Of a stretch of DNA of 64,000 nt, positions 1-7,470 are shown one piece after another. The notes below the pieces were generated by a model. The model made no database searches. It saw nothing but the letters and a program-made list of their open reading frames with translations, and was not told the DNA's origin. This DNA comes from Aureimonas endophytica (GTDB lineage Bacteria; Pseudomonadota; Alphaproteobacteria; Rhizobiales; Rhizobiaceae): assembly GCF_014642635.1 (NCBI RefSeq), contig NZ_BMIQ01000003.1, positions 497,255-561,254 on the forward strand, given 5' to 3'. A program made the translations under genes and the position numbers. The first letter of the stretch is position 1. Each line of letters opens with the position of its first letter.

Positions 1-324
1 CGGCGCGACGCCCCTCACCTTCAGCGGGAAGCCGATATTCTCCGCCACCGTCATGTTCGGAAAGAGAGCATAGGCTTGGAACACCATGCCGATCGGCCGT
101 TTCTGCGTCGGCATATGCGTGACGTCGCGGCCCCCGAACAGGATGCGGCCCCGATCCGGCAGGGCCAGGCCGGCGATGCAGCGCAGAAGCGTGGTCTTGC
201 CGCAGCCCGAGGCGCCGAGCAGCGCGATCATCTCGCCGGCCCGGATCGACAGGTCGACCATTTCGAGCGCCGGCTTGCCGTCATAGCTCTTGCCGAGAGC
301 TTCGATATCGATCGTGGCGCTCAC
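1..324 (-). CDS. ABC importer ATP-binding protein, 3'-truncated by window edge (phosphonate operon)
   Basis: This is the cytoplasmic ATPase of the importer encoded by the two permease genes just upstream. Only the first 108 codons lie in the window. The translation begins at a GTG whose bases form a 4-base overlap (GTGA) with the permease stop. A Walker A motif GASGCGKTT is at residues 37-45, and the Q-loop (MVFQAYALFPNMTVAEN) has Gln83. Both are typical of PotA/FbpC/PhnT-type ATPases. The signature motif, Walker B and any C-terminal regulatory domain are outside the window. The neighbouring phosphonatase suggests the substrate is 2-aminoethylphosphonate, which is inference from context. Confidence 0.88.
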   Translation of the reverse strand, partial: MSATIDIEALGKSYDGKPALEMVDLSIRAGEMIALLGASGCGKTTLLRCIAGLALPDRGRILFGGRDVTHMPTQKRPIGMVFQAYALFPNMTVAENIGFPLKVRGVAP

Positions 325-1220
325 GGCTTGCCTCCCCGGGCCGGGCCGGCGGGCGGAGACGCGCTCCGGCCGGCATTGGCGTAGACGACGGCGATCGACA
401 GGGCGAGCGTCACCGCGAAATTAATCATGGTCATGACGGCGAGGACGTTGAAATCGGCGTCCGCGCTCTTCAGCATGTTGAGGAGATAGAGCTGGACGGT
501 CTCGAACCGGCTGCCCGTCGTGACCTGGACGATGGCGATCTCGTTGAACGAGACGGCGAAGGCGAGGATGGCGCCGCTGGCAAGGCCCGGCCCGATATTC
601 GGCAGGATCACCCGCCGCAGGATCTGCCCGGTGGTGGCGCCGCAGGTGCGGGCCGCCTCGGCGAGCTCTTCCACCTTCGCCGCCGCCATCGCGCCGTCGA
701 CGGACCAGTAGACGAAGGAGAAGGCGACCGCGACGTGGGCGGCGACGAGCAGGCCGAGCGAGCCCTGCACCATGGGTAGATAGTCGCCAGTGGCCCGCAG
801 AAGGCCGAAGGCGATGACGAGAAGCGGCATGGCGAAGGGGATGGCGGCCAGCGTTTCCAGAACAGGTCGGATCGCCGGGTTGCGCACGCGCTGCCAGTAG
901 ACGGCGGGAGCGACGAGGAGGATGTCGATGACGGCGACCGCCACCGCGAGCCCGAGGGAGCGCCAGAGCACGCCTCGGAATCGCGCGTCGGCAAAGCCGC
1001 CGATCCAGTGTTCGAGCGTATAGCCGGCGGGCAGGACATCCGTCGTCCAGCGCGTCGCGAGGCTGTAGAGCCCGACCGCCACCAGCGGCAGGAGGACGTA
1101 GAGCGCGGCGAGGACGAGAAGGGGCATCGCGCTCCAGCCGGCCCGTACCGGACCTTCCACGCGGCGCACCCGTCCGGTCCGGCTCGGCGCGGCGCCGGCG
1201 GAAAGGGTCACGTCAGCCAT
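321..1220 (-). CDS. ABC transporter permease, second subunit (phosphonate operon)
   Basis: Inner-membrane permease of about 299 residues with six hydrophobic segments. The EAA loop is visible as EEAARTCGATTGQILRRVILP-like sequence (ELAEAARTCGATTG followed by ILRRVILPNIGPG). I chose the ATG at 1220 because it gives the normal length and a short 13-base overlap with the upstream permease; a longer upstream reading would run through that permease in another frame. It sits between the other permease and the ATPase in a minus-strand operon with phnX. The family is the binding-protein-dependent PotC/PhnV-like group. The substrate, probably 2-aminoethylphosphonate, is inferred from neighbours. Confidence 0.88.
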   Translation of the reverse strand: MADVTLSAGAAPSRTGRVRRVEGPVRAGWSAMPLLVLAALYVLLPLVAVGLYSLATRWTTDVLPAGYTLEHWIGGFADARFRGVLWRSLGLAVAVAVIDILLVAPAVYWQRVRNPAIRPVLETLAAIPFAMPLLVIAFGLLRATGDYLPMVQGSLGLLVAAHVAVAFSFVYWSVDGAMAAAKVEELAEAARTCGATTGQILRRVILPNIGPGLASGAILAFAVSFNEIAIVQVTTGSRFETVQLYLLNMLKSADADFNVLAVMTMINFAVTLALSIAVVYANAGRSASPPAGPARGGKP

Positions 1221-2110
1221 TTCAGACCTCGCCGGGTGAGAAGGCGGAACAGGAGAAGACTGACGATGGCGAAGACCATCAGGATCACCGCCATGACCGG
1301 CATGCGCTGGCTGCCGAAGAGCGAACCCTGAAGCGTGCGGCTCATGTCGATGGTGATCAGCGGATAGGCGTTCGGCGATTCCCCCATCAGCGCGACGGGC
1401 GTGCCGTACATGCCGACAGACCAGGTGAAGATCAGCAGCCAGGAGGCGAGCAGGAACGGGCGCAGCACCGGCCAGCCGATATGCCACCAGAATTGCGCCC
1501 GGCTCGCAGAGCAGCACTTGGCCGCCTCCCACCATTCCTCGCGCAGGAGGCTCATCGCGGGCAGCGAGAAGAGCACGAACATCGGAACGTTCGTATACTC
1601 GTAGGCGATGACGAGGCCCCAGAAGGAATTGGCCGGAGGCGGCGCGAGATCGAGCCCGGTCGAGCGGAGCATCAGCGTCACCATGCCATAGGTGCCGAGA
1701 GCGGCGACGAAGGCGAAGCCGATGCCGATGCCGCTGAAATTGGCGGCGACGTTGAGAAGGCCGAGATAGAGGGAACGGCTGCCGCGCGCCATGCGCGACA
1801 GAACCCAGGCGAGCGGCGCGCCGACGACGAGCGCGATCGTCGCCACGGCGAAGGCGAGAAGCAGGCTGTCGCCGATCGCGGTCTGCGCGCTGCGCGAGCC
1901 GAAGACGCCGATCCAGTTGGCGAGCGTGAAGCCCGATCCGGTGGCGGTGGCGAAACTGGCCCGCAGCATCACGAGGCAGGGCGTCAGCAGGAGCGCTCCG
2001 GCGACGAGGATGAGGGGCAGCGCCGGCAACCAGTCGCCGAGAAGCCGCGCCAGACGCGAAGGGCGGGCCGCCCCCGCGGACGGGGCGGGTGTCGGGTTGC
2101 CGGCGCCCAT
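1208..2110 (-). CDS. ABC transporter permease, first subunit (phosphonate operon)
   Basis: Inner-membrane permease of 300 residues, with a Pro/Ala-rich cytoplasmic N-terminus and six predicted membrane segments. The EAA-like loop EEWWEAAKCCSASRAQFWWH precedes the fourth or fifth segment. It starts 4 bases after the stop of the binding-protein gene and overlaps the next permease, so the three are translated together. Two separate permeases with one ATPase match the PhnU/PhnV layout of 2-aminoethylphosphonate importers rather than the fused-permease type. The assignment to that substrate rests on the adjacent phnX and FAD oxidoreductase. Confidence 0.86.
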   Translation of the reverse strand: MGAGNPTPAPSAGAARPSRLARLLGDWLPALPLILVAGALLLTPCLVMLRASFATATGSGFTLANWIGVFGSRSAQTAIGDSLLLAFAVATIALVVGAPLAWVLSRMARGSRSLYLGLLNVAANFSGIGIGFAFVAALGTYGMVTLMLRSTGLDLAPPPANSFWGLVIAYEYTNVPMFVLFSLPAMSLLREEWWEAAKCCSASRAQFWWHIGWPVLRPFLLASWLLIFTWSVGMYGTPVALMGESPNAYPLITIDMSRTLQGSLFGSQRMPVMAVILMVFAIVSLLLFRLLTRRGLKWLT

Positions 2111-2114
2111 GGTC

Positions 2115-3248
2115 TCAGCCTCCCGCGACCTGTTCCTGCCAGACGCCGGCGATGGCGGCGACGTCGAGATCGGCCCAGTTCTTGATGACGTGGACGCCCG
2201 CGTATTGCGTGTCGGGCAGCCAGCCGGCCTTCGCCTCGGCCGGCAGGTCGAGATCGCCGAGCACCCAGCGGATCGGGCGGGCGCCGAACTTGGCGAAGGC
2301 GATCTGCGCCTCGTCGGAGAGGACGAAGTCGAGGAGGAGCTTGGCGGCGTCCATCTTGGCCGTGTTGTAGCGGTTGATCATCAGCGCGGAGGGCGCGTAG
2401 ATCGAATCCTTCGGGATCACCACCTCGGCCTTCACGCCCTTGGCCTTCACCTGCGCGGCGGCGGCAAGGCAGTTGAAGTCGTATTTGAGCTGGATCGGCA
2501 CCTCGCCGCGCTCCAGCGTCTGGGCGTTCTTGGCGGCGGTCGAGAACTGCGGCAGCATCGACCGGGCGAAGTCGGCGCCGGGTTTCAGATCCGTCTCGCT
2601 GCCGCCATGCGCATAGGCCCAGGCGATGAAGATCGCGAGATCGGTGCCGCTCATGCCGCCGGCATCGATCGAGCCGATGAGGCCCTTGTATTCGGGCTTG
2701 GCGAGGTCGGCCCAGGATCGCGGCACGTTCTTGACCACATCGGTGTTGACCACGAAGGCCGGCACGCCCGTATAGGTCGCGACCCAGCCGCCGTCCTTGC
2801 CCCGAAGGCCGGCGGGCAGCTTCCGGGCGCGCGGCGGCATGTAGGGCGGCACCACGCCGCGCGCGTCGGCGACCGGTCCGAAGAGGATGCCGATATCGGC
2901 CGAGATCGCCACCGGATTGTTCTTCTCGGCGTCGAACTTCGTGATCTCCTCCAGCGAGCTCATGTCCGTATCGACATGGGTGAGCTGGAAGCCGTTGGCG
3001 GCGGCCATCTTCTGGAGGACCTCGCCATAGTTCGCCCAGGAATCCGGCATGCCGTAGGACGTGAATTCCGCCGCCTGCACCTTCGCCTTGGCAAGATCGA
3101 CGGGCGCCGCCCAGTCGCCTTCCGCCGCGAAGGCGGACAGAGCACCGGGACGAGCGAGTCCGAAGGCTGCGGCGAGGCCGAGCGTGCCGGCGCCGGCGAG
3201 GAAGCCGCGGCGATCCACCGCCGGCCGAAGAAGCCTTGACATCGTCAT
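2115..3248 (-). CDS. Tat-exported substrate-binding protein (probable aminoethylphosphonate)
   Basis: Periplasmic binding protein of about 377 residues. The ATG at 3248 is preferred over one 30 bases upstream because AAAGGA lies about 8 bases before it. The N-terminus reads DRRGFLAGAGTLGLAAAFG, a twin-arginine motif followed by a hydrophobic stretch, so export is probably by the Tat route. The body resembles the iron/spermidine/phosphonate group of extracellular solute-binding proteins (for example FTSYGMPDSWANYGEVLQ near the mature N-terminus). It is the first transporter gene of the operon, 58 bases after phnX. The ligand is inferred from context; a related ligand cannot be excluded. Confidence 0.85.
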   Translation of the reverse strand: MTMSRLLRPAVDRRGFLAGAGTLGLAAAFGLARPGALSAFAAEGDWAAPVDLAKAKVQAAEFTSYGMPDSWANYGEVLQKMAAANGFQLTHVDTDMSSLEEITKFDAEKNNPVAISADIGILFGPVADARGVVPPYMPPRARKLPAGLRGKDGGWVATYTGVPAFVVNTDVVKNVPRSWADLAKPEYKGLIGSIDAGGMSGTDLAIFIAWAYAHGGSETDLKPGADFARSMLPQFSTAAKNAQTLERGEVPIQLKYDFNCLAAAAQVKAKGVKAEVVIPKDSIYAPSALMINRYNTAKMDAAKLLLDFVLSDEAQIAFAKFGARPIRWVLGDLDLPAEAKAGWLPDTQYAGVHVIKNWADLDVAAIAGVWQEQVAGG

Positions 3249-3306
3249 GGATAGGTCCTTTCGAAACGATCCGCCCAAGCCTTCGGGCCGGAAGAAGGAA
3301 GAGGTG

Positions 3307-4110
3307 TCAGGGACGCTCGCCGCGCGCGATCCGCGCCTCGATCGCGTCGATGGCGGGCAGAAGGTCAGCGACGGTGTCGATCACGAGATGCGCGCCGTGG
3401 CGGCGAAGAGCCGTGCCGGCGCGCTCGCGCAGCGCCTGCCGCTCACCCTCCGGCAGCGCGGCCAATTCGTCCGGCGCGAGGCCGGCCTCGTTGCCGCTGA
3501 GCGCGACGCCGATCGTCCAGCAGCCGGCATGGACGCCCTCCTCGATGCCGACGCCCGTATCGTCCACCTTGACAACCCGCGCCGCCGGCCAGACGCCGAG
3601 ATCGAGAAAGGTGCGATACATGTTCATCGGGCTCGGCCGCCCTTCGGCGAGATCGCCGGCGCAGACGAGATTGTCCGGCGAGAAGCCCTGCGCCGCGGCG
3701 AGCGGCAGAAGGCGGGCCATGATCGAGCGCGTGTAGCCGGTGGTGGAGCCGATGCGGCAGCCGCGTTCGCGAAGGACCGCCACGGCCTCGGCCGCGCCGG
3801 CCACGAGAGTCGCGTAATCGGCGACGACCGCCTCGTTCATCGGCACGAAGATCTCGTAGATCCGATCGACGGCCGCCTTGTCGGGCGCCGCGCCCTGCGC
3901 CGCCCGCCAGGCCGCCGCGATGCGCGGCTCGGCCAGCATCGCGGCGATATGGTCCCATTTCGGCCGGCCCATCGGGCCGCGCGCCTCGGCGACGGAAACC
4001 TCTACGCCGAAGCGCGCGAAGGCTTCCACGAAGACGCCCATCGGCGCGCGCGAGCCGAAATCGATTACCGTCCCCGCCCAGTCGAAGACGACCGCCCTCA
4101 CCTCGCTCAT
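3307..4110 (-). CDS. phnX: Phosphonoacetaldehyde hydrolase (phosphonatase)
   Basis: Cytoplasmic HAD-superfamily enzyme that cleaves phosphonoacetaldehyde to acetaldehyde and phosphate. The protein is 267 residues, close to the roughly 264 of the Bacillus cereus enzyme. The nucleophile motif is FDWAGT with Asp10. The Schiff-base lysine characteristic of phosphonatase, which ordinary HAD phosphatases lack, is Lys51 in GPMGRPKWDH. STTGYTR and VKVDDTGVGIEEG supply the other HAD motifs. The ATG at 4110 overlaps the stop of the FAD oxidoreductase by 4 bases (ATGA), so the two are translationally coupled. The motif set makes the assignment firm. Confidence 0.95.
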   Translation of the reverse strand: MSEVRAVVFDWAGTVIDFGSRAPMGVFVEAFARFGVEVSVAEARGPMGRPKWDHIAAMLAEPRIAAAWRAAQGAAPDKAAVDRIYEIFVPMNEAVVADYATLVAGAAEAVAVLRERGCRIGSTTGYTRSIMARLLPLAAAQGFSPDNLVCAGDLAEGRPSPMNMYRTFLDLGVWPAARVVKVDDTGVGIEEGVHAGCWTIGVALSGNEAGLAPDELAALPEGERQALRERAGTALRRHGAHLVIDTVADLLPAIDAIEARIARGERP

Positions 4111-5270
4111 CGCGCCATCTCCTGCATGCGGAAATCCTGCGGCGCGAGGCCGAAAAGCTCGCCCACCACTTCCTCGCCGAGCGCGAAGCCCGTCGAAGCC
4201 CCGGTGCCGCCCGTCACCATCGCGAGGCGCACCTTCGGCTCGGGCGCCTCGACCAGCACCGTGCGGTCGCTCGCCGAGGCATAGGTGCCCGTCCAGCGCT
4301 CGCGGACCTGCCGCCCCGGCAGGTCGAGCACGGCGTCGAGTTCGTCGAGGATCAGCGCGTCGACGCGCTCGCTGGCGAAGGGGTCGGGCCGGTCGCCATA
4401 GACATGGCTGTCGCCGACGACGAGCGAGCCGTCCGCCGACTGGACGGCGATGAGGTGAACGCCCGCCGCCCGCGCCTCCGCAGCCTCCTGATCGAGCCGC
4501 CGGACGAGCGGGACGGCCTCGGCGAGGTCGGCGAAGCCCTCGTAGCGGGCGAAGGACAGATCGGACATCACGGCCGCGTCGAGCCGCACCGGCGCGGCCG
4601 GGGCGACGCGCAGCATCTGAAGCGTGCAGATGCGGAGCGCCGCCGCCCGGATGACGTCGGGATAAAGGGTCGAAAGGTCGTCGCCGGGGCAGACGACCAC
4701 CCTGTCCGCCCGGATGAGGCCGCCAGAGGTCGCAAGACCCTCCGGCCGAACGGCGTGGACGGCCGTGTTCCAATGGAAGGCGACGCCATGGGCCTCGGCG
4801 AGCAAGGCGGCGAGCTTGGGCAGGGCCTCGCGGGATTCGACCCGCAATTCGTGCGGGCTGTGGAGGGCGCCGCGCAGACCGGCGCGGCGCAGCGCCGGCA
4901 GGCGTTCCGCCGCCTCGTCCGGCTCGATCCGCCGGCAGTCGGCGCCCATCTCGGTGCGCAGGAAGGCGTCGAGAACGCAAAAGGCCTCGGCGCGATAGGC
5001 CGGCATGACGAGACCGCGCTGCAACACCGCGATGCCGGCCAGCGGCGCGACCTCGGCCCAGACATCCCGGCTGCGGCGGGCGCGCGCCCAATGGGCCCCT
5101 GCCTTCTGGCCGGTGACGGTGACGAAGCCGAAATTGCGGATGGACGCCCCGAAGGCGGCCGGGGCGCGATCGGCGACGACAACGCTGAGGCCTCGCCGGG
5201 TGGCCGCGAGAGCCATGCCGAGGCCGACGATGCCGGCGCCGACGATGGCGAGATCATAGGAATGGGCCAT
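4107..5270 (-). CDS. FAD-dependent oxidoreductase of the phosphonate operon (TIGR03364-like)
   Basis: A 387-residue DAO-fold flavoprotein with an N-terminal dinucleotide-binding motif VGAGIVG (about residues 10-16) and a C-terminal TGGTGASTGFALG FAD-contact region. It is the first structural gene of the operon and overlaps phnX by 4 bases. Members of this family recur beside phosphonatase genes; published work on such enzymes (PbfC/PbfD type) shows oxidation of 2-aminoethylphosphonate or its N-methyl form to phosphonoacetaldehyde. No phnW transaminase is seen here, so this enzyme probably feeds PhnX. The exact substrate, free or N-alkylated amine, cannot be read from sequence. Confidence 0.85.
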   Translation of the reverse strand: MAHSYDLAIVGAGIVGLGMALAATRRGLSVVVADRAPAAFGASIRNFGFVTVTGQKAGAHWARARRSRDVWAEVAPLAGIAVLQRGLVMPAYRAEAFCVLDAFLRTEMGADCRRIEPDEAAERLPALRRAGLRGALHSPHELRVESREALPKLAALLAEAHGVAFHWNTAVHAVRPEGLATSGGLIRADRVVVCPGDDLSTLYPDVIRAAALRICTLQMLRVAPAAPVRLDAAVMSDLSFARYEGFADLAEAVPLVRRLDQEAAEARAAGVHLIAVQSADGSLVVGDSHVYGDRPDPFASERVDALILDELDAVLDLPGRQVRERWTGTYASASDRTVLVEAPEPKVRLAMVTGGTGASTGFALGEEVVGELFGLAPQDFRMQEMAR

Positions 5271-5336
5271 CGGCCGTCTCGGTTCAGTGAAGCAGAGCCG
5301 CCGCTCGCGGCTGTTGCCCTTTCTTAACCGGACCTC

Positions 5337-5354
5337 ATGACAGTTCTATGACTT
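5337..5354 (-). promoter_or_regulatory. Candidate PHO box (PhoB site)
   Basis: Read on the minus strand the site is AAGTCAT-AGAA-CTGTCAT: two direct heptamers with 11-base period, the second a perfect CTGTCAT and the first matching 5 of 7 (GTCAT). It lies 66 bases upstream of the FAD oxidoreductase start and about 9 bases before a TTAAGA that could serve as -10 element, which is where PhoB sites replace the -35 box. Direct evidence of PhoB binding is lacking. Confidence 0.6.
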
Positions 5355-5360
5355 TTCATA

Positions 5361-5383
5361 AATTATAGGAGATACCTATAATT
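5361..5383. promoter_or_regulatory. Perfect 9-bp inverted repeat, likely LysR-regulator operator
   Basis: AATTATAGG-N5-CCTATAATT is a perfect dyad containing the ATAGG-N5-CCTAT core with the LysR-type T-N11-A arrangement (T5366 to A5378). It lies between the LysR gene, which is in the same orientation and ends at 5407, and the structural operon, immediately upstream of the PHO-box-like site. This AT-rich dyad stands out from the GC-rich surroundings. Confidence 0.65.
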
Positions 5384-5406
5384 CGTCATGCGTCTCGATA
5401 GAGCGA

Positions 5407-6300
5407 TCAGAAGCGCGCGGGCGCCGGTCCCACGACGCCCTCGGCGGCGAGCGCTAGAAAGGCGGCAACGGCGGCGTGGCGGACATATTCGGGCAGCGTC
5501 ACGAGGTAATGCCCGATATCGGAGCCGGCATCCTCCAGGACGGCGACATCGATATGCTCGTCGGCCTCGACCTCGCCCTCGACGGCGATGGCGAGGCCGA
5601 TGCCGACGGCCGCCGCCGCATAGGCGACATCGAGCGTCGCGACCTCCATGACCGGGTCGAGCACGATCCCCGCCGCCTCCGCCAGCCGATCGAGGAGGGA
5701 CCGGGTGCCTGACAGCCGGTTCCAGAGCACCATTTTCTGCCCGTCGAGATCGGCGATGCGGATCGCGCCGGAGGCGAGCGCCGCATGGCCCTTCTGGCCG
5801 TAGACGACGATCCGGCAGCGGGCGAGTTCGAAACAGACGAGGCGCGGATCGGGCGCCGGGCGCGAGATCGCCGCCAGATCGAGATCGCCCTTCAGCACCG
5901 CTTCGATCAGCTCGGCCGAGGGGCCGCCCCGCGTGACGACCCGGATCTCGCCATGACGGCGGACGAAGGCGGAGAGGATCGGCATGATCAGCCGATGCGC
6001 GCTGAAGCCGAGCGACAGACGCCGCGCCGCCGCGCCGCCCTCGCCGCGCATGTCGCGCTCGATCTCGTCCAGGCAGGCGAGCGCGATGCGGATCTTGGCG
6101 ACGAGCGATTCGGCCTCCGGCGCGACGCGGATCGAATGGCCGTCGCGATGGAAGATGCGGAAGGGCGAGGCGGATTCGAAGGCCTGGACCTGGGCGGAGA
6201 CGGTCGGTTGGCTGACCCCGATCTCGCGCGCGGCACGCGAGAACTGGCCGGTGCGGGCCAGCGCGTCGACGGCACGGAGCTGGGCGAGAGTCGGCGCCAT
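5407..6300 (-). CDS. LysR-family regulator of the phosphonate operon
   Basis: A 297-residue LysR regulator. The winged helix-turn-helix is at the N-terminus (LAQLRAVDALARTGQFSRAAREIGVSQPTVSAQVQAFE), followed by the LysR effector-binding domain. The ATG at 6300 gives a standard N-terminus; the longer open frame upstream has no helix-turn-helix and an Arg/Ala-rich unlikely composition. LysR regulators are a known companion of aminoethylphosphonate catabolic genes (TIGR03339 type). It is transcribed in the same direction as its presumed target with a 136-base gap that holds the dyad and PHO box, so it may be cotranscribed or have its own promoter. Confidence 0.88.
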   Translation of the reverse strand: MAPTLAQLRAVDALARTGQFSRAAREIGVSQPTVSAQVQAFESASPFRIFHRDGHSIRVAPEAESLVAKIRIALACLDEIERDMRGEGGAAARRLSLGFSAHRLIMPILSAFVRRHGEIRVVTRGGPSAELIEAVLKGDLDLAAISRPAPDPRLVCFELARCRIVVYGQKGHAALASGAIRIADLDGQKMVLWNRLSGTRSLLDRLAEAAGIVLDPVMEVATLDVAYAAAAVGIGLAIAVEGEVEADEHIDVAVLEDAGSDIGHYLVTLPEYVRHAAVAAFLALAAEGVVGPAPARF

Positions 6301-6648
6301 GGACTGAGGTCTCCGAAGAAGGCGGACGGGATCGAGGCCTGTCGCAGCCCGGACGACGCGCGCCGCCCGACGAAGCGACAAGCCGTGAGGCTTGCCCCGA
6401 AACCGGCAAGCGGCACCAGTAGCGCGCGCGGAGAACGAACTCCACAGCACCGACGCCTCCCACGATCCGAGGTCGCGCCGCTTGGGAACGGGACGATCGA
6501 CTGTCTCAAAGGCCAGCGCGCAATCACCAGCAATTTCAGCGCCGGTCATCGTGGAAAAATCCTACCTTCGGCGCACCGTCTTCGACTGCCATCTCACGCT
6601 TGGTGGGTGCTCCCCGAAGGCGGGGATGGAAGAACGCATCTCCGGTTG
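6301..6648. other. Intergenic region between LysR and GntR genes
   Basis: No supported gene. The only structure seen is a GC-rich hairpin at 6611-6626 (TCCCCG, four-base loop, CGGGGA) just downstream of the GntR stop, which could act as a weak terminator for that gene although no T-run follows. The rest probably carries the LysR promoter. Confidence 0.4.
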
Positions 6649-7341
6649 TCAGATGACCTTCCTGACCTCCACCTCGAACCGCTGCACATGGTCCAACGCG
6701 ATGCGTTCCGCCTCGTCGGCATCACCGGCGCAGACGGCTTCGAGCATTTGAATCTGCTCGATCAGAACGTGGCCAAGGCTGGACAGGAGGCTGGGGAAGG
6801 TCCTCACGGTCACATGGAGAATCCGCAGGGACAGATTGTGATAGTGCTCAAGCGTCTCGAAGAGATAGGGGTTCTTCGCCGCCCGGTAGATGAAGCGATG
6901 GACCTGGCGATCCAGCGCCAGCGTATCCTTGAGGTCTAGCGGTCCTGTCACGTTCCTCAGCTTGGCGATCAGGCGCTGAGCCTCTTCGCGCTCGGGTTCC
7001 CTCAGGCGTTCGGCCGCCAGCCTCGTCGCCCAGGACTCGATCTTCGCCCGCGCCTCGTAGACGGCCGTCAGGTCGTGCATATTGATCCGGCTGACGAACG
7101 TGCCCCGACGCGCGCTGACGAACACGAAGCCGTCGCGCTGCAGGCGCTGAAGCGCCTCGCGGACAGGGGTGCGCCCGACGTCGAGCCGCTCCATCAGCTC
7201 GCCTTCCTTCAGCAGCGTGCCAGGCGGCAGTTCCGTGTTGATGATCGATTCGCGCAACCGCACATAGGTGCGCTCGGCCAATGTCTGATCGCCTTCGGGC
7301 TCCTCCACCCCGATCGCCAACAAATCCAGCATTTCACCCAA
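6649..7341 (-). CDS. GntR-family (FCD/FadR subfamily) transcriptional regulator
   Basis: A 230-residue repressor-type protein. The winged helix covers about residues 20-85 (LAERTYVRLRESIINTELPPG, then VGRTPVREALQRLQRDGFV), and the C-terminal helical FCD ligand domain contains the usual acidic and histidine residues (HRFIYRAAKNPYL and HVLIEQIQMLEAV). It is divergent from the amino acid ABC operon, with 129 bases between the two starts, and so most likely controls that operon and itself. A second ATG three codons downstream is an equally possible start. The effector is unknown. Confidence 0.9.
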   Translation of the reverse strand: MGEMLDLLAIGVEEPEGDQTLAERTYVRLRESIINTELPPGTLLKEGELMERLDVGRTPVREALQRLQRDGFVFVSARRGTFVSRINMHDLTAVYEARAKIESWATRLAAERLREPEREEAQRLIAKLRNVTGPLDLKDTLALDRQVHRFIYRAAKNPYLFETLEHYHNLSLRILHVTVRTFPSLLSSLGHVLIEQIQMLEAVCAGDADEAERIALDHVQRFEVEVRKVI

Positions 7342-7407
7342 TCCCGTCTCATCCGCTGCCCTGCTTTCCAGCTCGTCTGTTCAAAAAACGAGCGATCACA
7401 GAGCTGC

Positions 7408-7435
7408 TTGACATCTGCTCATACTGGAATATCGT
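7408..7435 (+). promoter_or_regulatory. Probable sigma-70 promoter of the amino acid ABC operon
   Basis: A consensus -35 TTGACA (7408-7413) is followed after 16 bases by TATCGT (7430-7435, 4 of 6 matches). It points at the binding-protein gene, whose ATG is at 7471 with AAAGGGG as ribosome binding site (7455-7461). Confidence 0.55.
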
Positions 7436-7455
7436 CAATATATCACAATATATCA
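7436..7455 (+). repeat. Perfect tandem 10-bp direct repeat next to the promoter
   Basis: CAATATATCA occurs twice with no gap (7436-7445 and 7446-7455). The pair begins directly after the proposed -10 element and ends at the ribosome binding site, a position where a bound repressor would block transcription start. The divergent GntR regulator is the obvious candidate, though GntR operators are usually inverted rather than direct repeats. Confidence 0.6.
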
Positions 7456-7470
7456 AAGGGGCCGCAGTTC

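Noticed and set aside
4111-5091. Long N-terminal extension of phnX in frame
   Set aside because: The extension is Arg/Gly-rich and overlaps the FAD oxidoreductase in another frame; the ATG at 4110 gives the normal PhnX length and an ATGA coupling.
6301-6549. N-terminal extension of the phosphonate LysR protein
   Set aside because: The LysR helix-turn-helix begins right after the ATG at 6300; the extension has no domain and unlikely composition.
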